Part shown: positions 10,669 through 23,848 of the stretch, in pieces
Position numbering within the stretch: position 1 is the stretch's first letter
Layout: every line of letters starts with the position of its first letter
Origin: Gaeumannomyces sp. JS-464
Taxonomy: Eukaryota > Ascomycota > Sordariomycetes > Magnaporthales > Magnaporthaceae
DNA: 64,000 nt
Reading direction: 5' to 3'
NCBI GenBank assembly: GCA_002197995.1
Contig: NGZR01000003.1
Location: 2,170,001 to 2,234,000 of the forward strand
The notes under the pieces: generated by a model
Database searches by the model: none
The model's input: the letters and a program-made list of their open reading frames with translations, nothing else
Told to the model about the DNA's origin: nothing
Made by a program: the position numbers and the translations under genes

Positions 10669-13121
10669 TCATCTTGTGCCGAAAGCAGAGGCGTGAGGAA
10701 GGAAAGGAGAACTGTGGCGTTTTTGAGGGATGCAGATGTTTAGGATGAAAGGTTTTGTTTTTACCTTTTAGAATTGGCCGTTTTGCTGCGTTTATGATGG
10801 ATACACCCCCCTTTGTTCTTGCTTTCTTCCGGACTTGGGTTCCAGCCCACCGCTAGGTCGTCTCTGCGCGTTCCTATACTCTTCCGTTCTTTCTTTCTTG
10901 GTGTGGGAATTGGGAAATATGAAGATTGGAGTTTATGAGGACCTTGAAGTCCACTGTTGGCTTTCGATTTTTGTTGTGGCAAGCGCTCTGCTTTCTTCGT
11001 TGTTGGTTCTTGTCCGTTCACGATGCTCTTCCTTAGGTAGATACTCGATGCTGAAAACAAATTGAAACTTTCATTCCGGCCTGCCTAAGTAATTTATTGG
11101 CAACTTTGTGGCTTTGAACAGATGATCCCACCAAAGATGCTTGATGAGGTCGTATGTGGCTGAGTTGGTTTTGCGGGCTGCCTTGTGTGATGAAGCCCCT
11201 AAAATCGAGAACAGTTGGGTTGGAAGAAAGAAGAATGGAATTCTGGGCGGGGGAGGCAGGGGGAATTATTGTCGAGGTCTCCTTTGTCGCTTACACCATT
11301 CAGAACCAATCATAATAAGCCTCTCTCTTCCAGAAAATTACTCGGCGAGATCAAAACTGTTGGGCCAGGGCCGAATGTGGCGGAAGCGGCTCGGCGAGTC
11401 CCTTGGCCGAAAATTCGTGTTGTATGTGCTGTAAGCTTGTGTGGGCAGGCTTACACCGTAAAAGCGCCACAGCTCGGCCTGAGTGGTCCAATTGACCGAG
11501 CACGGTAGCCACGCCAGCTCGGCAAAACAGGGGTCTCGCGCCGACGACAATGCGATAAAGGATCCCGGGGCCGGCGCCGGCGCCGACATTCGGAGACTCA
11601 GGCACGGCGGGTTTCACAATGACATCTCTGGGTACAGATATCATATGTATGTGCTGTCAGGTACTGGTTTCTTTTGCCCTGGAGGGACTGGGTCTAGATC
11701 GTCAATGAGTGACGCTCGAGACGCTTCACTGGCCGGAGCTCCCGGTTTCGGGCCCATCGCAGGCAACATCCCCTCTCCAACAATCACACTGAGGAAATTC
11801 TCATGTAAACTGCCTACGGCTCAGAACCCGGGATGCTGGGGCCCATGGCGTCGACGCCCGAGGGGCGGGCACGCACCGGGAAACACGCAGAGCGGGGACC
11901 AGCTCACACATGTGTTCGGTAATAAGGCGGCTTTGGGTGGGTCGGTCTAGAAGCCTGTGGGATGGCTGGCGCGTGAGCTCACAATGCAATTCGCTATCGT
12001 GGATCTTCCCTTCAATGGCCGCGCATTCATGGGTATTACGTTTCCGGGAACTTGGTTTGTTGTTTAGGTGCCAGGTACGAGACCAAAGGCCGTCTTCTGG
12101 AACATCGATGCCGGCTGGTCGAGGGAAGAGGGGAAAACGGGAGGACAGGAGAATACAGGAAAGGGGGCGCGATAACAACCTCATCTGCTGCACATCTAGG
12201 ACCTTCCAGTTGCAGACCCAGAGGTGACCTTCCAAGTGGGACCTGCTGGGGGCGGGAGCCGGCGATTGCAGCCCAACGTACAAGTACAGGCCCCCCCTTC
12301 TTCCAGTCTGCCAGTCATGGATTCGAGGCGCGGAGGAAAATCGAAATATCATATGGGTCCGATGCTCGGCCTGTCCGCCCGAGGGACCAGCAGAAGGGCA
12401 GAGTCTGCATCGACGACTTGCGCTTCCGGCCTTCGGCAGCGCGTCGACTGGGCCCCCGGGTGGAGACGTAGACTCATAATCCATGAAGGTTTGCTGCAGC
12501 ATGTTTCTTTCTCTTGTTGATGTAGCGGTATGACGGGCGATTGGCATCGGAGAAAAATCTTTCGATTTGTTTTTCTTCTGCATTCTCCATTGGAGCGTGG
12601 AAGAATCATCAGCATATAAACACCAGACACTCCTTGCCTTTCCCCGGCATTACGGACGGGTTATAAGTGGATTCCCCGGCCCTCATCGCTGATCCCATTC
12701 TTGGCTTTTCATCAACGCTGTCGTTACTTTGACCCTTCATTAGGCTTGACTATCTACACCGTCACCCATTCGTCACCAGCTGTGTCTTCCGCGTTTTTGT
12801 CTTGTTCAGACGCAAGCCCAACGTTCATGCGAGAGGAAAGAGCAGTCAGACCTCTCCAGTGAGCCAAGTGAGCTTGTTTGAAGCATATTTGGATTCTCCA
12901 ATGCCCGGCCGGGGGTTCCACCATACGACCGGTCCCAGCCCAGCTTTCAATCTTGGTACCCAGCAGTCATACATTCTGTTGTCAACTTCATCACCTAGAA
13001 AATTGTCCCAGCCGTGTCTCTCGGCCGTTCGGACGGGGAAACCTTGATCTGGCGTGGGGGTAATCGCGCCCACGATTTTACTGATCTGCTCAGTGCTGTT
13101 GCCAAGCCGGCAGACGACGCC
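10669..13121. other. Intergenic region, no gene seen
   Basis: The 3' region of the disordered-protein gene followed by the promoter of the MFS gene. A minus-strand open frame of 260 codons (11801-12583) is present but has no family features. No RNA gene or repeat was noticed. Confidence 0.4.
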
Positions 13122-15179
13122 ATGTCTGCGGCCCGCGGTGACGAGGGCCACATTGGTTCCCGCCCCAAGCAGCCGGAATCCGGCATCCACCGTGGCCCTG
13201 AAAGTCAGGAAACTCCAGGGGGTCAGGAGACACCTATGCGAGACCAAGGCAGCGCGGTGCCGCCCTCGACGGCTACGGCCTCGCCTCTAAAAACATCAGC
13301 AGAAGCGCCAGCAACACCAGCGACCCCTCCAACCGCCGCGACTGCCTCGCCCCGCGGGGCGCAGCATGACGGCCAGACGGACGACGCCCACACCGAGTCG
13401 ACGTGCTCGTCGTCGTCGGCGAGCCGGCGGCACTCGAGCGCTAGCGGCATGTCCAGGATACCGACGCACGTCTCCATGGGGCCCGACTCGCCCGCGGTCG
13501 AGGCGGAGCAGTTCAGCTCGTTCGTCGAGGTGCCCGACTCGGTCTACGACCGCTTCTCGCCGGGCCGCAAGGTCGTCATCGTCATTGTGCTCTCCTTGTG
13601 CTCGTTCCTGGCCCCGATTTCCAGCACCGCCGTGCTCTCGGCCGTGCCCGAGGTTGCTGCCGAGTTCAGCACGACCGGCGCCGTCATCAACATCAGCAAT
13701 GCCTTTTACAGTGAGTTGAGCTCCTTGACGGACGCTGATTTGGAGCGGGTGGTTTGGAGGAAGCCTGCTGCTAATCGCTTGTGGTGGTAGTGTTTTTCAT
13801 GGGAGTGTCTCCTATGTTCTGGGGTCCTATAAGTCAGGTCTATGGCAGGAGAATTGTAAGTTGAGAGGCGAGTGGTGGGATTCAGGGTAAGAGTGGGAAT
13901 ATAACTACACGCAAAAGGCTACTAACGCTAAAGATCACCTTACCAGGTAAATCTCGCCACTGCAGCACTGTTCACAGCTTGCAGCATCGGCACAGTTTTT
14001 GCAAACTCGTTGGAAGCCTTCATCATCTGCCGGTTTTTGACCGCATTTGAGGGCACCTCATTCATTCTTGTCGGCTCAACAGTTATTAGGTAAGATTGCC
14101 GTTGAAAGAGCGAGACGGGATGCGCTTCCTGCGGACTAATTCGTCTCCTTGTCAGCGACATATACCGGCCAACCGAGCGAGCCACCGCTATGGGTTGGTT
14201 CCTATCCGGGACCCTTGTCGGGCCTGCATTGGGCCCCTTCCTTGCCGGCATCATCGTGACGTTCGAGTCGTGGCGCATGATATTTTGGATGCAGGCGGGC
14301 CTGGGCGCTCTTGCCCTGGCCGGGGTTTTCTTCCTCCTCCCGGAGACGGCGCACCGCCTCAAGAAGGACGACTTGATCGGGGTGCCGCGCCGTATGAAGG
14401 CGCGGGTCCTCTGGTCCATGATCAACCCCTTCCGCGTCGTCAAGCTGTACTTGTACCCGAATCTTACGTTGGCGGGGCTGGCGGCGGGGGCGCTCCTGTT
14501 TAACATGTACAGCCTCCTGACGCCAATCCGATACGTGATAAACCCGCGTTTCGACCTCATCACGCCGATGCAGTCGGGTTTCTTTTACCTGGCACCGGGT
14601 TGTGGTTACCTTGTGGGCACCTTTATGGGAGGGCGCTACGCCGACCACATGGTGAAGAAATGGATCACCAAGCGCGGCGGGCAGCGCATCCCCGAGGACC
14701 GGCTGCGGTCGGGCATCGTCTTTATGGGACTGGTGATACCGGCGTGCACGCTGACGTACGGCTGGGGCCTGGACCGCAACGTCGGGGGCATACCGCTGGC
14801 GGTGGTGACGCTCTTTGTGCAGGCCGTGGCGCAGCTCTTCTGCTTCCCGAGCCTCAACACGTACTGCCTCGACGTGATGCAGCCGCACGCGGCCGAGGTG
14901 GTGGCGGGAAACTATATGTTTCGTTACATGTTTGCGTGCCTGGGAACCGGGGTGGTGCTCCCGGCCATCACCGCCATAGGGGTCGGATGGTTTTGCACCC
15001 TAAGCTCGGCCTTCCTTGTGCTCTCGGCGCTCGGCCTCGGGGCCACCATAGTGTGGGGGAAGGGGTGGAGGGAGAAGCGGGACCACCGGAGGCGGGCTAA
15101 GCGCGCGGAGCGGCGGCGCGCGGCCAAGGAGGCGGAGGGCGGCGAGTCTGGCCCCGGGGCGAAGGATACTCAAGGGTAG
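13122..15179 (+). CDS. MFS transporter, DHA1-type (drug/polyamine:H+ antiporter-like)
   Basis: Four exons: 13122-13710, 13791-13855, 13947-14089 and 14156-15179, giving 606 residues with no frame breaks. An acidic, Ser-rich cytoplasmic N-terminus of about 150 residues precedes the first membrane helix (VVIVIVLSLCSFLAPISSTA). The loop motif GPISQVYGRRI matches motif A. SDIYRPTERATAMG followed by GTLVGPALGPFLAG in the fifth helix is the antiporter motif C of 12-helix DHA1 proteins. A central loop and a second six-helix bundle end in a strongly basic tail (EKRDHRRRAKRAERRRAAK). This should be a plasma-membrane proton-coupled exporter. The substrate cannot be read from the sequence. An in-frame Met at 13014 would add 36 residues; 13122 is preferred because the extra segment has no transporter-like features. 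Confidence 0.9.
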
Positions 15180-17757
15180 GGAGGCTGGGAGGCCCCAAGG
15201 ACGTACACCTAATGAATGGGTCGGCGCTGGCGGTGTTTGTTTTGGGGGATATACCGGTCTCGATATGCATGTGCTTGATGTGGCTGTTCTCTTGTCGCCT
15301 AACAGCCAAGATGTGAATACGGTATAGAAAGATTTTAATGCATTATTAATATTTGTTTCTGGGAGAAAGTCGGGCTAAGTTGCCTTAGTTCCGCCAAGGT
15401 AAAACAAGCTCGTTCGCGTTTTGGTGACAGGAAGGGTCGCTTTGTCTGCGCTATGCTTTTCTAACAGCCGGGGCCGGCATCGGGGAAAGCGAATCTCCTC
15501 GATGGGAATTGCTTTCTCTGGTCGAGTTGCTCACGGGTAACTGGGATGTTCGTCGTGGGTGTGAAACGGTGTTCTCCAGCGTTGATGTTTCACAGACAGC
15601 GCCGAGTTTTTTTTTCCATGACAAATGATTCGGTCGGCAAGAACAGGAATTTGATTGTTGCAAGAAACGTACGAAACAGGAAATGAAGTTTGAGCGTCTG
15701 TTCTAGAAGGTTGGGAGTTGGGCCGAAGAAAGACCTCGGGACTTGTGTGCTCTGTATGGACTTATCCATTGCTATTTCCGGCCTCTCGCCCAGGCATTTG
15801 GGCCGAGGCCCAGGGCAAGGGGAGACCTAGCATATTGCTTGGTTAGTTCCACTTAACTGCCAGCGGGGTGGATCGGACTCTCCAGGGGTTCAGGGTGCCG
15901 TTACTGAGCGATCTTTTCTTGGCGATCGCTATAAGTGCGTGGACATTTTGCACCTTGGCCACCACCAGGCCATGGTGGGCATTGAACACGTATACGTGCA
16001 GTTACTAGCGATCAAAGACACCGCGAAGAGCTTAGCATTGAGATCACGAAAGGGCACAGACATCTCGCCTCGGCATCGATGACTTGCTGCCGCCTGGTTG
16101 TTCTGCCAAAAAAAAAAAAAACTTGCTGTGCTCGAGAGGAACCTTAACAGGTAGCTTCCCTGCCCGGGGGACGAGGAAATAAGAGATGGAGAAGAATGGG
16201 CTGCCCCGAGATGAGATTACTGGTTGGGACTACTATTAAACACCATGCTCTACTCCGAAACTAAGTCGCGCGGCTGCCACTGGCCGCGATGCATCGCCAT
16301 GTGGCTCCCGGACGTGGCCAGCCGTGCCCTTCGAGTAGGCTTCGGTATCTCCTGCAACCTGCCCGGATGATGGCGGGAAGTGCTACATGATGCAAGACAG
16401 AAAACAGGAGGCTGTCCTCTCCACCTCGGGCTGCGCCTCATCAGAGATTACCTCAGACAGAAACCAAAAGTGGTGGTAGTGCCCGGGAAAGCAGGATTTC
16501 ACGAAGGCGAGCCCGGCCGTGACCGACTGTCGGAGAGGTCGCGGGGAACCCCTAGTCGACGGCTGGGTGGAGAGGGCCGACAAAGGCCCTCGAGCCCGGA
16601 TGTCTAGGCAGGCGCTATCAGCGACGCCGAAATGCTACTCGGGGCCTTATCAGGGATAAGCCCGCAGGTCGCTTTTTTGCGCGCGCTTCCGAGCGGCACC
16701 CGACGATTTGTGCTGCTGGGATGGACAGTCGTTGTATGTGGATAGGAGTCCACAGGTTGTCTTCAGGTCCAGACGCTGGTTCATGCTGCCTTCGTCCTTG
16801 GCAGCAGCAGCATTGTGGCATTGTCTGCTTGATTGCCTCTTTCTTTTTTCCAGGAAGGATATAGGTGCTTGGCTCCCAGGAGAGTGATAGGCCGAGATTG
16901 CGGACCTGCATTGTCTGTGGCTGTCGGGAACGGCGGCAACGCACGAGTTTGTCAACCGACACGAGAAGGTCCGCAGGAGACTGACACAGACGCTCTTACA
17001 TATCCGATTATCTGGAGGGAGATAACGCCACCATACTGCGGCCCCTGTCCCCTAGATGCTCGACTATTTCTACGTCATGGGCATAAATGGTAGCCGGGAT
17101 GCATCTCCATCAGTAGTGCCGTACGGAGTAAAACGGCGGGGGGTCGGACACAGGATACCAGTCAACAGCGCAGCGCCACCCGTTCCCCTTTACTTTCCCG
17201 CTGTGTCCGGGATATGAGCACGAATACATGTGGATGCCCTTTCGGATTCCTGTTGGAAAAAATAGACCGTGTCCTGGATCTTGGAGCATGGCTGGACCTG
17301 GCATCTTAGGGGCGATGGTGCCGCCACCATACCTCCTCTCAAGGACCGGTCTCCCTTCTCAAGGTAGGCCTCCGGGTTTCTTCGAATCGTGCGAGGCACT
17401 GATATCTCCTCCCTCTCCTCGGTCTCTCCCATTCATGTCCTGAGCGCAAGGCCGTCCGGTATTCTCTCCTATCTCTCTTTTGCTTCTGCTCTAAGAAGCC
17501 CTGCACTCGTTCACACATCCCATACTGTCGACACGCATCTCTCCTGGATGAGCAGGTGAGACTTGGAGTGACCCCTCAGCCTGATTTCTAGAGAAAGCTG
17601 CCTCAACGGCTCTTTTGGATTTACCTTTGCTTCGTTTCTTCTATCCGACGGGCGACTGTATGGCGTCTGACCTCTAGGCTCCTATTTCTCTACTCTCTTT
17701 TCCCCTTCCCTACCTCCATTCACACCCAGATCGCCAGATTCTTGGCAACACCCAGTC
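15180..17757. other. Intergenic region, no gene seen
   Basis: The region between two plus-strand genes. It contains a 13-base A run near 16109-16121 and pyrimidine-rich sequence from 17400 to 17757 that looks like the promoter and leader of the DUF3405 gene. No other gene could be supported. Confidence 0.4.
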
Positions 17758-20146
17758 ATGGATAAGGTCCCATTCTTACGGGCAAAGTCCGACTCCGTGT
17801 CGTCGACTTCGACGATGGGTCCTTCACAGGCCTCAAGGTAGAGACCAGGTGGCTGCCGGCGCCAGTCCAGGAGCGGCAGAAGATCCGTCTACAAACCCTT
17901 CTCGGCCACTGCCACTACAGGAGGGTGATACTGTGGACTCTAGCTATCAACGGCCTGCTCGGGTGGACATTGGTTATGAAGCCAAGGGATGGGGCGGCCT
18001 CTTTGTCATGGCTTGACTTCAGGAAAGGCAAAGAGTCTGGGCAAGGGGATGGCGAGCGTGAGCCATTGCCGTGGTTGAAATATGCGCAGTAAGTACGGTG
18101 GTAATTCCTGAAAGTGTACTAGGACAAGACTTGTGTAAACGTTGCGATGGCCTTCGACAACGACGAGGACATTGTTACTGACACGGGGCCGACCCCATAT
18201 CACAGCCTCGACTCATACTTCAACGCCGGTCTGAAGGCGATAGTCCCCTTCTCAGAACACAAGCCCGAGTTCCCCTTTCCAGAGGGTCAAGAACGACTGA
18301 CCGCAACTACACTGAGGCTCGGCCCGATACCGCATCCGACGCCATACGTCCCGCAACCGAAATACGACTCTGCCGAGTACCTGGAGACGAACCACGTGGT
18401 GAAGCCCTGCTACCTGGACAAGGAGCAGAAGGTCCCCGTGCCCGACACGCTGGCGTACGCGGGCGTCCCCCAGGGCCTGTCGGACCCGGTCATCGGGTCG
18501 TACGACCTGCTGGGGCTGCGGAACGACGTCTGCTTCGACAGGTTCGGCCGGTACGGGCCGTACGGGCTGGGGTACGACGGCGCCGAGGGCGGCACGTCGG
18601 AGGGGACCGACACGGAGCGCGAGGGCAGCGAGGCCGTGTGGGCGCGCTCGGGCAAGATCGACTACCGCGGCGTAGACTGGGGCGCCGCGCAGCAGCGGTG
18701 CCGGGCTGCCAACCGGGACCGGTTCGAGAGCCTGCAGGACCTGGCACCCGACGACAACAGGGGCGGCAAGAACGAGCAGGGGTCCGAAGAAGGCAGCAAG
18801 AGGAAAATGCACCGCATCGCCGTCGTCGTCCGCACCTACGTCGGGTTCGAGTGGACGCAGCACGCGGTGCTCAACTTCCGCGCCATGATCTCGGAGCTGG
18901 CGCTCAAGTCCGGGGCCGAGTACGCGGTGCACTTCCTGCTGCACGTCAAGGACGACAACGTCCCCATCTGGGCCGACGGCGCCGCGGCGCAGCGGGTGCT
19001 GGACGACGCCGTGCCGCGCGAGTTCCACTCGCTCTGCACGCTCTGGTCCGAGGCGCAGATGCGCCTGCTGTACCCGGGCGACTTTGGCGAGGCCGTCGAG
19101 AACCCCGGCGGCAGCGACATCCACGGCGTCTACCGCTCCGCCCAGATGCCGCTGCAGCACTTTGCCATGACGCACCCGGAGTACGAGCACTTTTGGAACT
19201 GGGAGATGGACATGCGGTACCTGGGCAACTACTACGAACTCTTCGACCGGCTGGCCAGGTGGGCCAAGGACCAGTCGAGGGCGCATCTGTGGGAGCGGTC
19301 GGCAAAGTACTACATCCCCGCCGTGCACGGGACGTGGGCCAATTTTTCCGAGCTGGTGGCCGAGACGACGCGCAAGGCCGGTGAGCGGCCCATCATGGGC
19401 CCCGTCTACTTCCCGGGCCGTCAGCCGATCCGGGCCGAGGAGCGGGGCGAGAGCTTCCTGCCGACCGACACGTGCCGCGTGGACGGCGACGGGGTCGAGT
19501 CGATCCGGCACGACGACGGGTGCGGGCGCGGCGAGGAGGCGGACCTGATCACGCTCAACCCCATCTTCGACGCCGAGGAGAGCGGCTGGGTGTTCGCGTC
19601 GGACGTGACGGGCTACGACAGGGCGTGGCCGACGCCGCCCCGGAGGTGCGCCATCGTCACAGCCAGCCGGCTGTCGCGCCGCCTGCTCGAGGTGATGCAC
19701 GAGGAGACGTGGCGGCTGCGCCACGGCATGTTCAGTGAGATGTTCCCGGCCGCCATGGCGCTCCACCATGGCCTCAAGGCCGCGTACGCGCCACACCCGG
19801 TCTTCGTGGACAGGGGTTGGGACATGGCCCACGCGGACCGCGCCTTCAACGGCGGTTACGACGCCAGCACCAGCGGGCACGGCAGCCCGTTCGGCTTTGG
19901 TAACGAGCACAACCACAAGGGCACGATGGTACTACAACAGCGAGTTCGCGGGCCTGCTCTGGCGCCGCTGGCTCGGGTACGCCCAGATGGAGACGGGCGG
20001 GGGGACGATGGCGGCCCGCGGGCAGCGGACGCGGCCGGGACGCTGCGTGGTGGCGGGCAGAGGAGGAGGCTCCGGGGTCGCCGGGGAGGCTATGCTTGAG
20101 GAGCATGCTGGTGCACCCGATCAAGTGGGAGAAGCAGGAGCGATGA
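17758..20146 (+). CDS. DUF3405 family single-pass membrane protein
   Basis: Three exons: 17758-17837, 17921-18088 and 18206-20146. Exon 1 encodes a short Ser-rich tail (MDKVPFLRAKSDS). The exon 1/2 junction leads straight into a membrane anchor (RRVILWTLAINGLLGWTLVM), giving a type II topology typical of Golgi or ER proteins. The lumenal part carries the family blocks CFDRFGRYGPYG, VVVRTYVGFEWT, HFWNWEMDMRYLGNYYE, WYYNSEFAGLLWRRWLGYAQ and the C-terminus SMLVHPIKWE. The family is of unknown function, with a glycosyltransferase-like look (inference). Two frame breaks occur near the end: an extra base at about 19926 and one base too many in the G run near 19999-20004. Removing one base at each gives a continuous frame ending at TGA 20144-20146. 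Without correction, translation stops at 20097-20099 with a scrambled C-terminus. Confidence 0.88.
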
Positions 20147-21041
20147 GATATAGGAGGTGGTACAAGTGTGTCTCTTTTGTTTTGCGGATTTGTTTTGGTT
20201 TGGTCTGGATTTGGGGAAATACCACGTCGTCTTGCCTGTTTCTTGTGTCCGGGTCTCAATCTCCTCATACACTTATATAAATATCTAGGAGGCGGGCAGC
20301 GTTGCTGGCTGACGGACTGCCTGTCGTTGTGTAAACTAGAAGCAGGGACAGTTCAGATTGTCTTTTGCAATCCTGCCTTGTGGAGAAGCCAAAGAAATCC
20401 ACGGCCTCATACAAATGATGCCAGTTGCTCAGGAAAGAGGGTGCATGAACAGGTGGGCGCAGGTGGCTTTTTGCTGGCTGATTTGGTGAAATATTGAGGA
20501 CCTCGTAAATGATGACTTGCCCGGGCTGTTAGTGAGGAACCGCTGATGGCCCGATTTGGGTGCGATGCGACGTGCACTGCGCCCCATCCATCCAATCGTA
20601 GCGACAGAAATGGCCGAGTCGCGTGTACCTTCTTAACACTGCCACATTACTCGTTCCCCGCATGAGCACGATTGCTCGCCCAAACGAGAAGAAGGTGGGC
20701 CTGCGCCAAATCATAAATCATAACAAACAACAAATCATCCACGTGCTGCACGGTCGCCCAAGACCCCAGACCACCCCTCCGACCTTCGGTTGTTGCTTCT
20801 CATCCTGACCAAAGCTTTGAAGCTCGCCTGACACCTGATTCTGGAACAAGCTCTAGCACCACACCTTGTTTGCTTGAGCAGGAGACGAAACAATCCCTTG
20901 CCTTGACAAACAGCTTCAAAAAAAAGAAAACAGCATTCCGCCGCGATCAACCATTGTGCCGACGCGATCCAAAGAAAAGAACACCACCAGCACCTAAAAA
21001 GTACCCACCCCAGGGCGTGCACAGGCGACACAGAATCAACA
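20147..21041. other. Intergenic region, no gene seen
   Basis: The 3' flank of the DUF3405 gene and the promoter of the next plus-strand gene. A-rich sequence with CAAA repeats lies just before the start at 21042. No additional gene was seen. Confidence 0.4.
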
Positions 21042-22446
21042 ATGGCCAACGCATGGTTGCGCTCGCTGCGCAAGGCAGAACTGATCGATCTGGCTGAGCA
21101 CATCGGCCTGAAAAAGTATGTCGCATAACCCATCTGATCCCTCCGAGCAGCGACGCGACCGTTTGCGACTGCGATGGCGACTACCATCGCGACGGGCCTT
21201 GTCTACCTAGGACCCTGTCTGTCGCATCGCGGGCGCATCGCGAGCACAGTGCATCGCAAGATCATTGCGTCGCACACACACACGCGAGGAAGCGAAGCGC
21301 AGTGCTCGCCGAACCCCGCGACGCGTCTTCCTTGCTAACGCGCCGCGCTCCCACAGCTACGATGGACTTAGGAAGGATCTCGAGGCGACGCTGGACGAGT
21401 ACCTGACCGAGAACTCGGACCGGTTCGCGGCAGACCCCAAGCTCAGCCCCTTCTACACACAGCCTGCCCGCACCCGCGGCCTGGGCTCGCCCGTCAAGAG
21501 GGAAGCGCCCGAGCTCAAGATCACCAAGCGCCGCCAGACCAAGGTGCCCGACGACATTGTCGCCGCGACGTGAGTATCCTTCCTGCTGCGGGGAAAGCCG
21601 GGGACGCGCCCCCCCCCCCGCAAGACACTTGACCATGGTAAACAACGCGACTGACCCCCCACGCGTCTCGGACCAAACAGCAGCGACGACGAGTCACAAC
21701 CATCGCCCGTCGGGGCCGCGACCACGACGGCGCTGGTGCGCACGCCGGCGCGCGCCCTGTCGCTGGCGCAGCGCATCCCGCTGCCCGCGACGCCCGCCGA
21801 CGTCGCCAACGCCGTCGACCGCAGCACCCTCGTGGTGCGGAAGCGCGTCGCCTCCATCTACGCCGACTCGGGCGTCACCGAGGCCACGCGCGCGGCGCGC
21901 GAGTCGCTCTCCACCGTCACCTCGGTCCTGCTCCTCGTCTCGGCCTTTGAGCTCTACCACCTGCGCCCGGAGCTGCTGGCCGACCGCTACGCCTTCACCG
22001 TGCCCGCGATCCAGTGGCTGGGCACCCACGACTACCCCGTCCAGGTCCCGGACATGTTCCTCCTGCTCACGGCCTCCTTCTGGAGCCCCGCGCTGCTGTG
22101 GGCCGCCACCAGCGCCGTCCTGCCCGCGATCGCGGGCTACTTTGTCAACCTGGGAGCCGCGCACAACGGCAGCGGCGGCCACGTGCCCGGCGTCGCCACG
22201 CGCGGCAGGCCCCGGGGCATCGCGGGCCCCGGGGCCGAGTCGGCCGTCGACCCGCTGACGTACAGCGTCGTCAAGGCGCTGCTCACCTACGTCGTCTACG
22301 CCCAGGGCGTCAGCTTCTGGGGGCTGGCCAACCAGCTGTCGGTCGCGCGCATCAACTCGGCCCTCTACGGCGGCTGGAAGGGCGCCATTGTCGGCTGCGG
22401 CGTGACGGGGCTCATGGCCATGTATGACGCCGTGTTGCGGAAGTAA
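21042..22446 (+). CDS. HeH/SAP-like domain protein with C-terminal membrane segments
   Basis: Three exons: 21042-21115, 21357-21569 and 21681-22446, giving 350 residues with an unbroken frame. The N-terminus (WLRSLRKAELIDLAEHIGLKN, then YDGLRKDLEATLDEYL) has the helix-extension-helix pattern of SAP/HeH domains. A basic linker follows (KRRQTKVPDD), then an Ala/Val-rich segment. The second half has hydrophobic segments consistent with about four membrane spans: STVTSVLLLVSAFELYHL, DMFLLLTASFWSPALLWAAT, ALLTYVVYAQGVSFWGL and AIVGCGVTGLMAMYDAVL. I take it to be a conserved fungal integral membrane protein. HeH/LEM-type domains in membrane proteins often sit at the inner nuclear membrane, so a nuclear-envelope role is possible but is inference only. 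The first intron (241 bases) is longer than usual here. Confidence 0.8.
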
Positions 22447-23508
22447 GAGGAAGAAAAGCGAAAAAAAAAAGAAAAAAAAAAAGACAAAGTTTTGATCCCT
22501 TTTACTTTCCTCGCAAGCGTCGCTTACCCCTCCCACTCGCGCCCCCCGTCTTGCCTCCCTACCACATATCTCTACTTTTACTCTTTTGTCTCTCGCCCTG
22601 GCGTTTTCCGGCGTCGTCGGTTTTCCGAGCTTGTCCTTTTTTTGTTTTTTTCACCTGATACCTCTGCTTTTAATTGCCCCCCCATGTCGGCCATTTGTTC
22701 CCTCGCTCTGCGGGGCAGCACTGGAAGGAAGATATATCTGCTTTGGTTTTGTTGTCTCTTTTTGCGCGGCGCGCGTCAGGGCATGTTGTTATGGCTGGGT
22801 AGCTCTTTGCTCTGGCGGTCAAGGGGGGATTTGGTTGGTTTGGTGGTCATCTGTGATTATATCCATGTTTCCTGGGCAAGGGGGTTTGTTTCTTGACTAG
22901 CTCTTTTTCATGTACCTACTGTCCACCTTGGGGGCGGTTCGTGTTCATATTGTGACTTCGGCCAGCTTTTGTCTTGTTTTTGCGTGTATTTCCTATCTTG
23001 GGGTTTGGAGATGCAGAGGCCTGGATCTAGGGAGGGAATGATATCTCCGGTATGGATGGCGGCTGCGTGACTTGGGACTCTGGGTCTGGGTGGGTAGGAG
23101 GCGTGTAAGCTTCAAAAGCAGGAGCGACTGCTCTTTGCTCAGTAAGCGACTGGGTTGATTGGTTTACGTCACAAACAGACGGTTGTGGTTTTCCCGGTGG
23201 CTGCCCGCCAACTTGCTACGATGAGATCTTTTCAGGTCACCCGGCGTGGGAAGATGTCGTGCCTGTTTCTTGTTGAACCGTGACTGGCGCCTTGCAGTGA
23301 TTGCCTATCGTGATTGTTAAAAGGATGTAAGGATTCTCGACAGTGGGTATTCTTCTAATGCTATACGCGCATGTCGCACACTCGAGGTACAAAAACACAG
23401 AAGCCCCCCTCGAGTCATCTGTCCCGTCAGATGACACCAACGAATCTCTCCTGCCCCTCGGCACCAGCCTGATAGGCACGCGAGCCCCGTCCTGCAGCTT
23501 GAGCGAAA
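22447..23508. other. Convergent intergenic region
   Basis: This lies between the 3' ends of a plus-strand and a minus-strand gene. It starts with A-rich and T-rich runs compatible with poly(A) signals. Open frames here overlap 3' untranslated sequence and look non-coding. Confidence 0.4.
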
Positions 23509-23817
23509 TCACGCTGTAGCCTCCCCGATCACGCGGCGCGCCCGCTCGCTGGCGCGGCCGTACAGCTCCCTGCGCTGGGCCGGCGCCATGCGGCCGACCT
23601 CGTCGTCGTCCGCCACAAAGTCGTCGACGGCCAGCTCGACGCTGTGCGACCCAAACAGCGTCGCGAGCGCCGCCACCATCTCGACCTGCGCCATGCGGCG
23701 GCCCAGGCAGCTGCGCGCGCCGTCCGAGAAGGGCACGAAGGCGCCGCGGGTCGGGCGAAAGGCCATGGCGCCCATGTAGTCGTCGTCCGGCTCGTCGTCG
23801 AGCTGGTCGCTAGTAGT

Positions 23818-23848
<31 letters not shown>

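Noticed and set aside
11801..12583. Minus-strand open frame of 260 codons
   Set aside because: The peptide has no recognisable domain, repeat or signal; GC-rich DNA gives such frames by chance.
18252..19916. Minus-strand open frame of 554 codons
   Set aside because: It is antisense to the DUF3405 gene, whose conserved blocks are on the plus strand; it reflects third-position GC.
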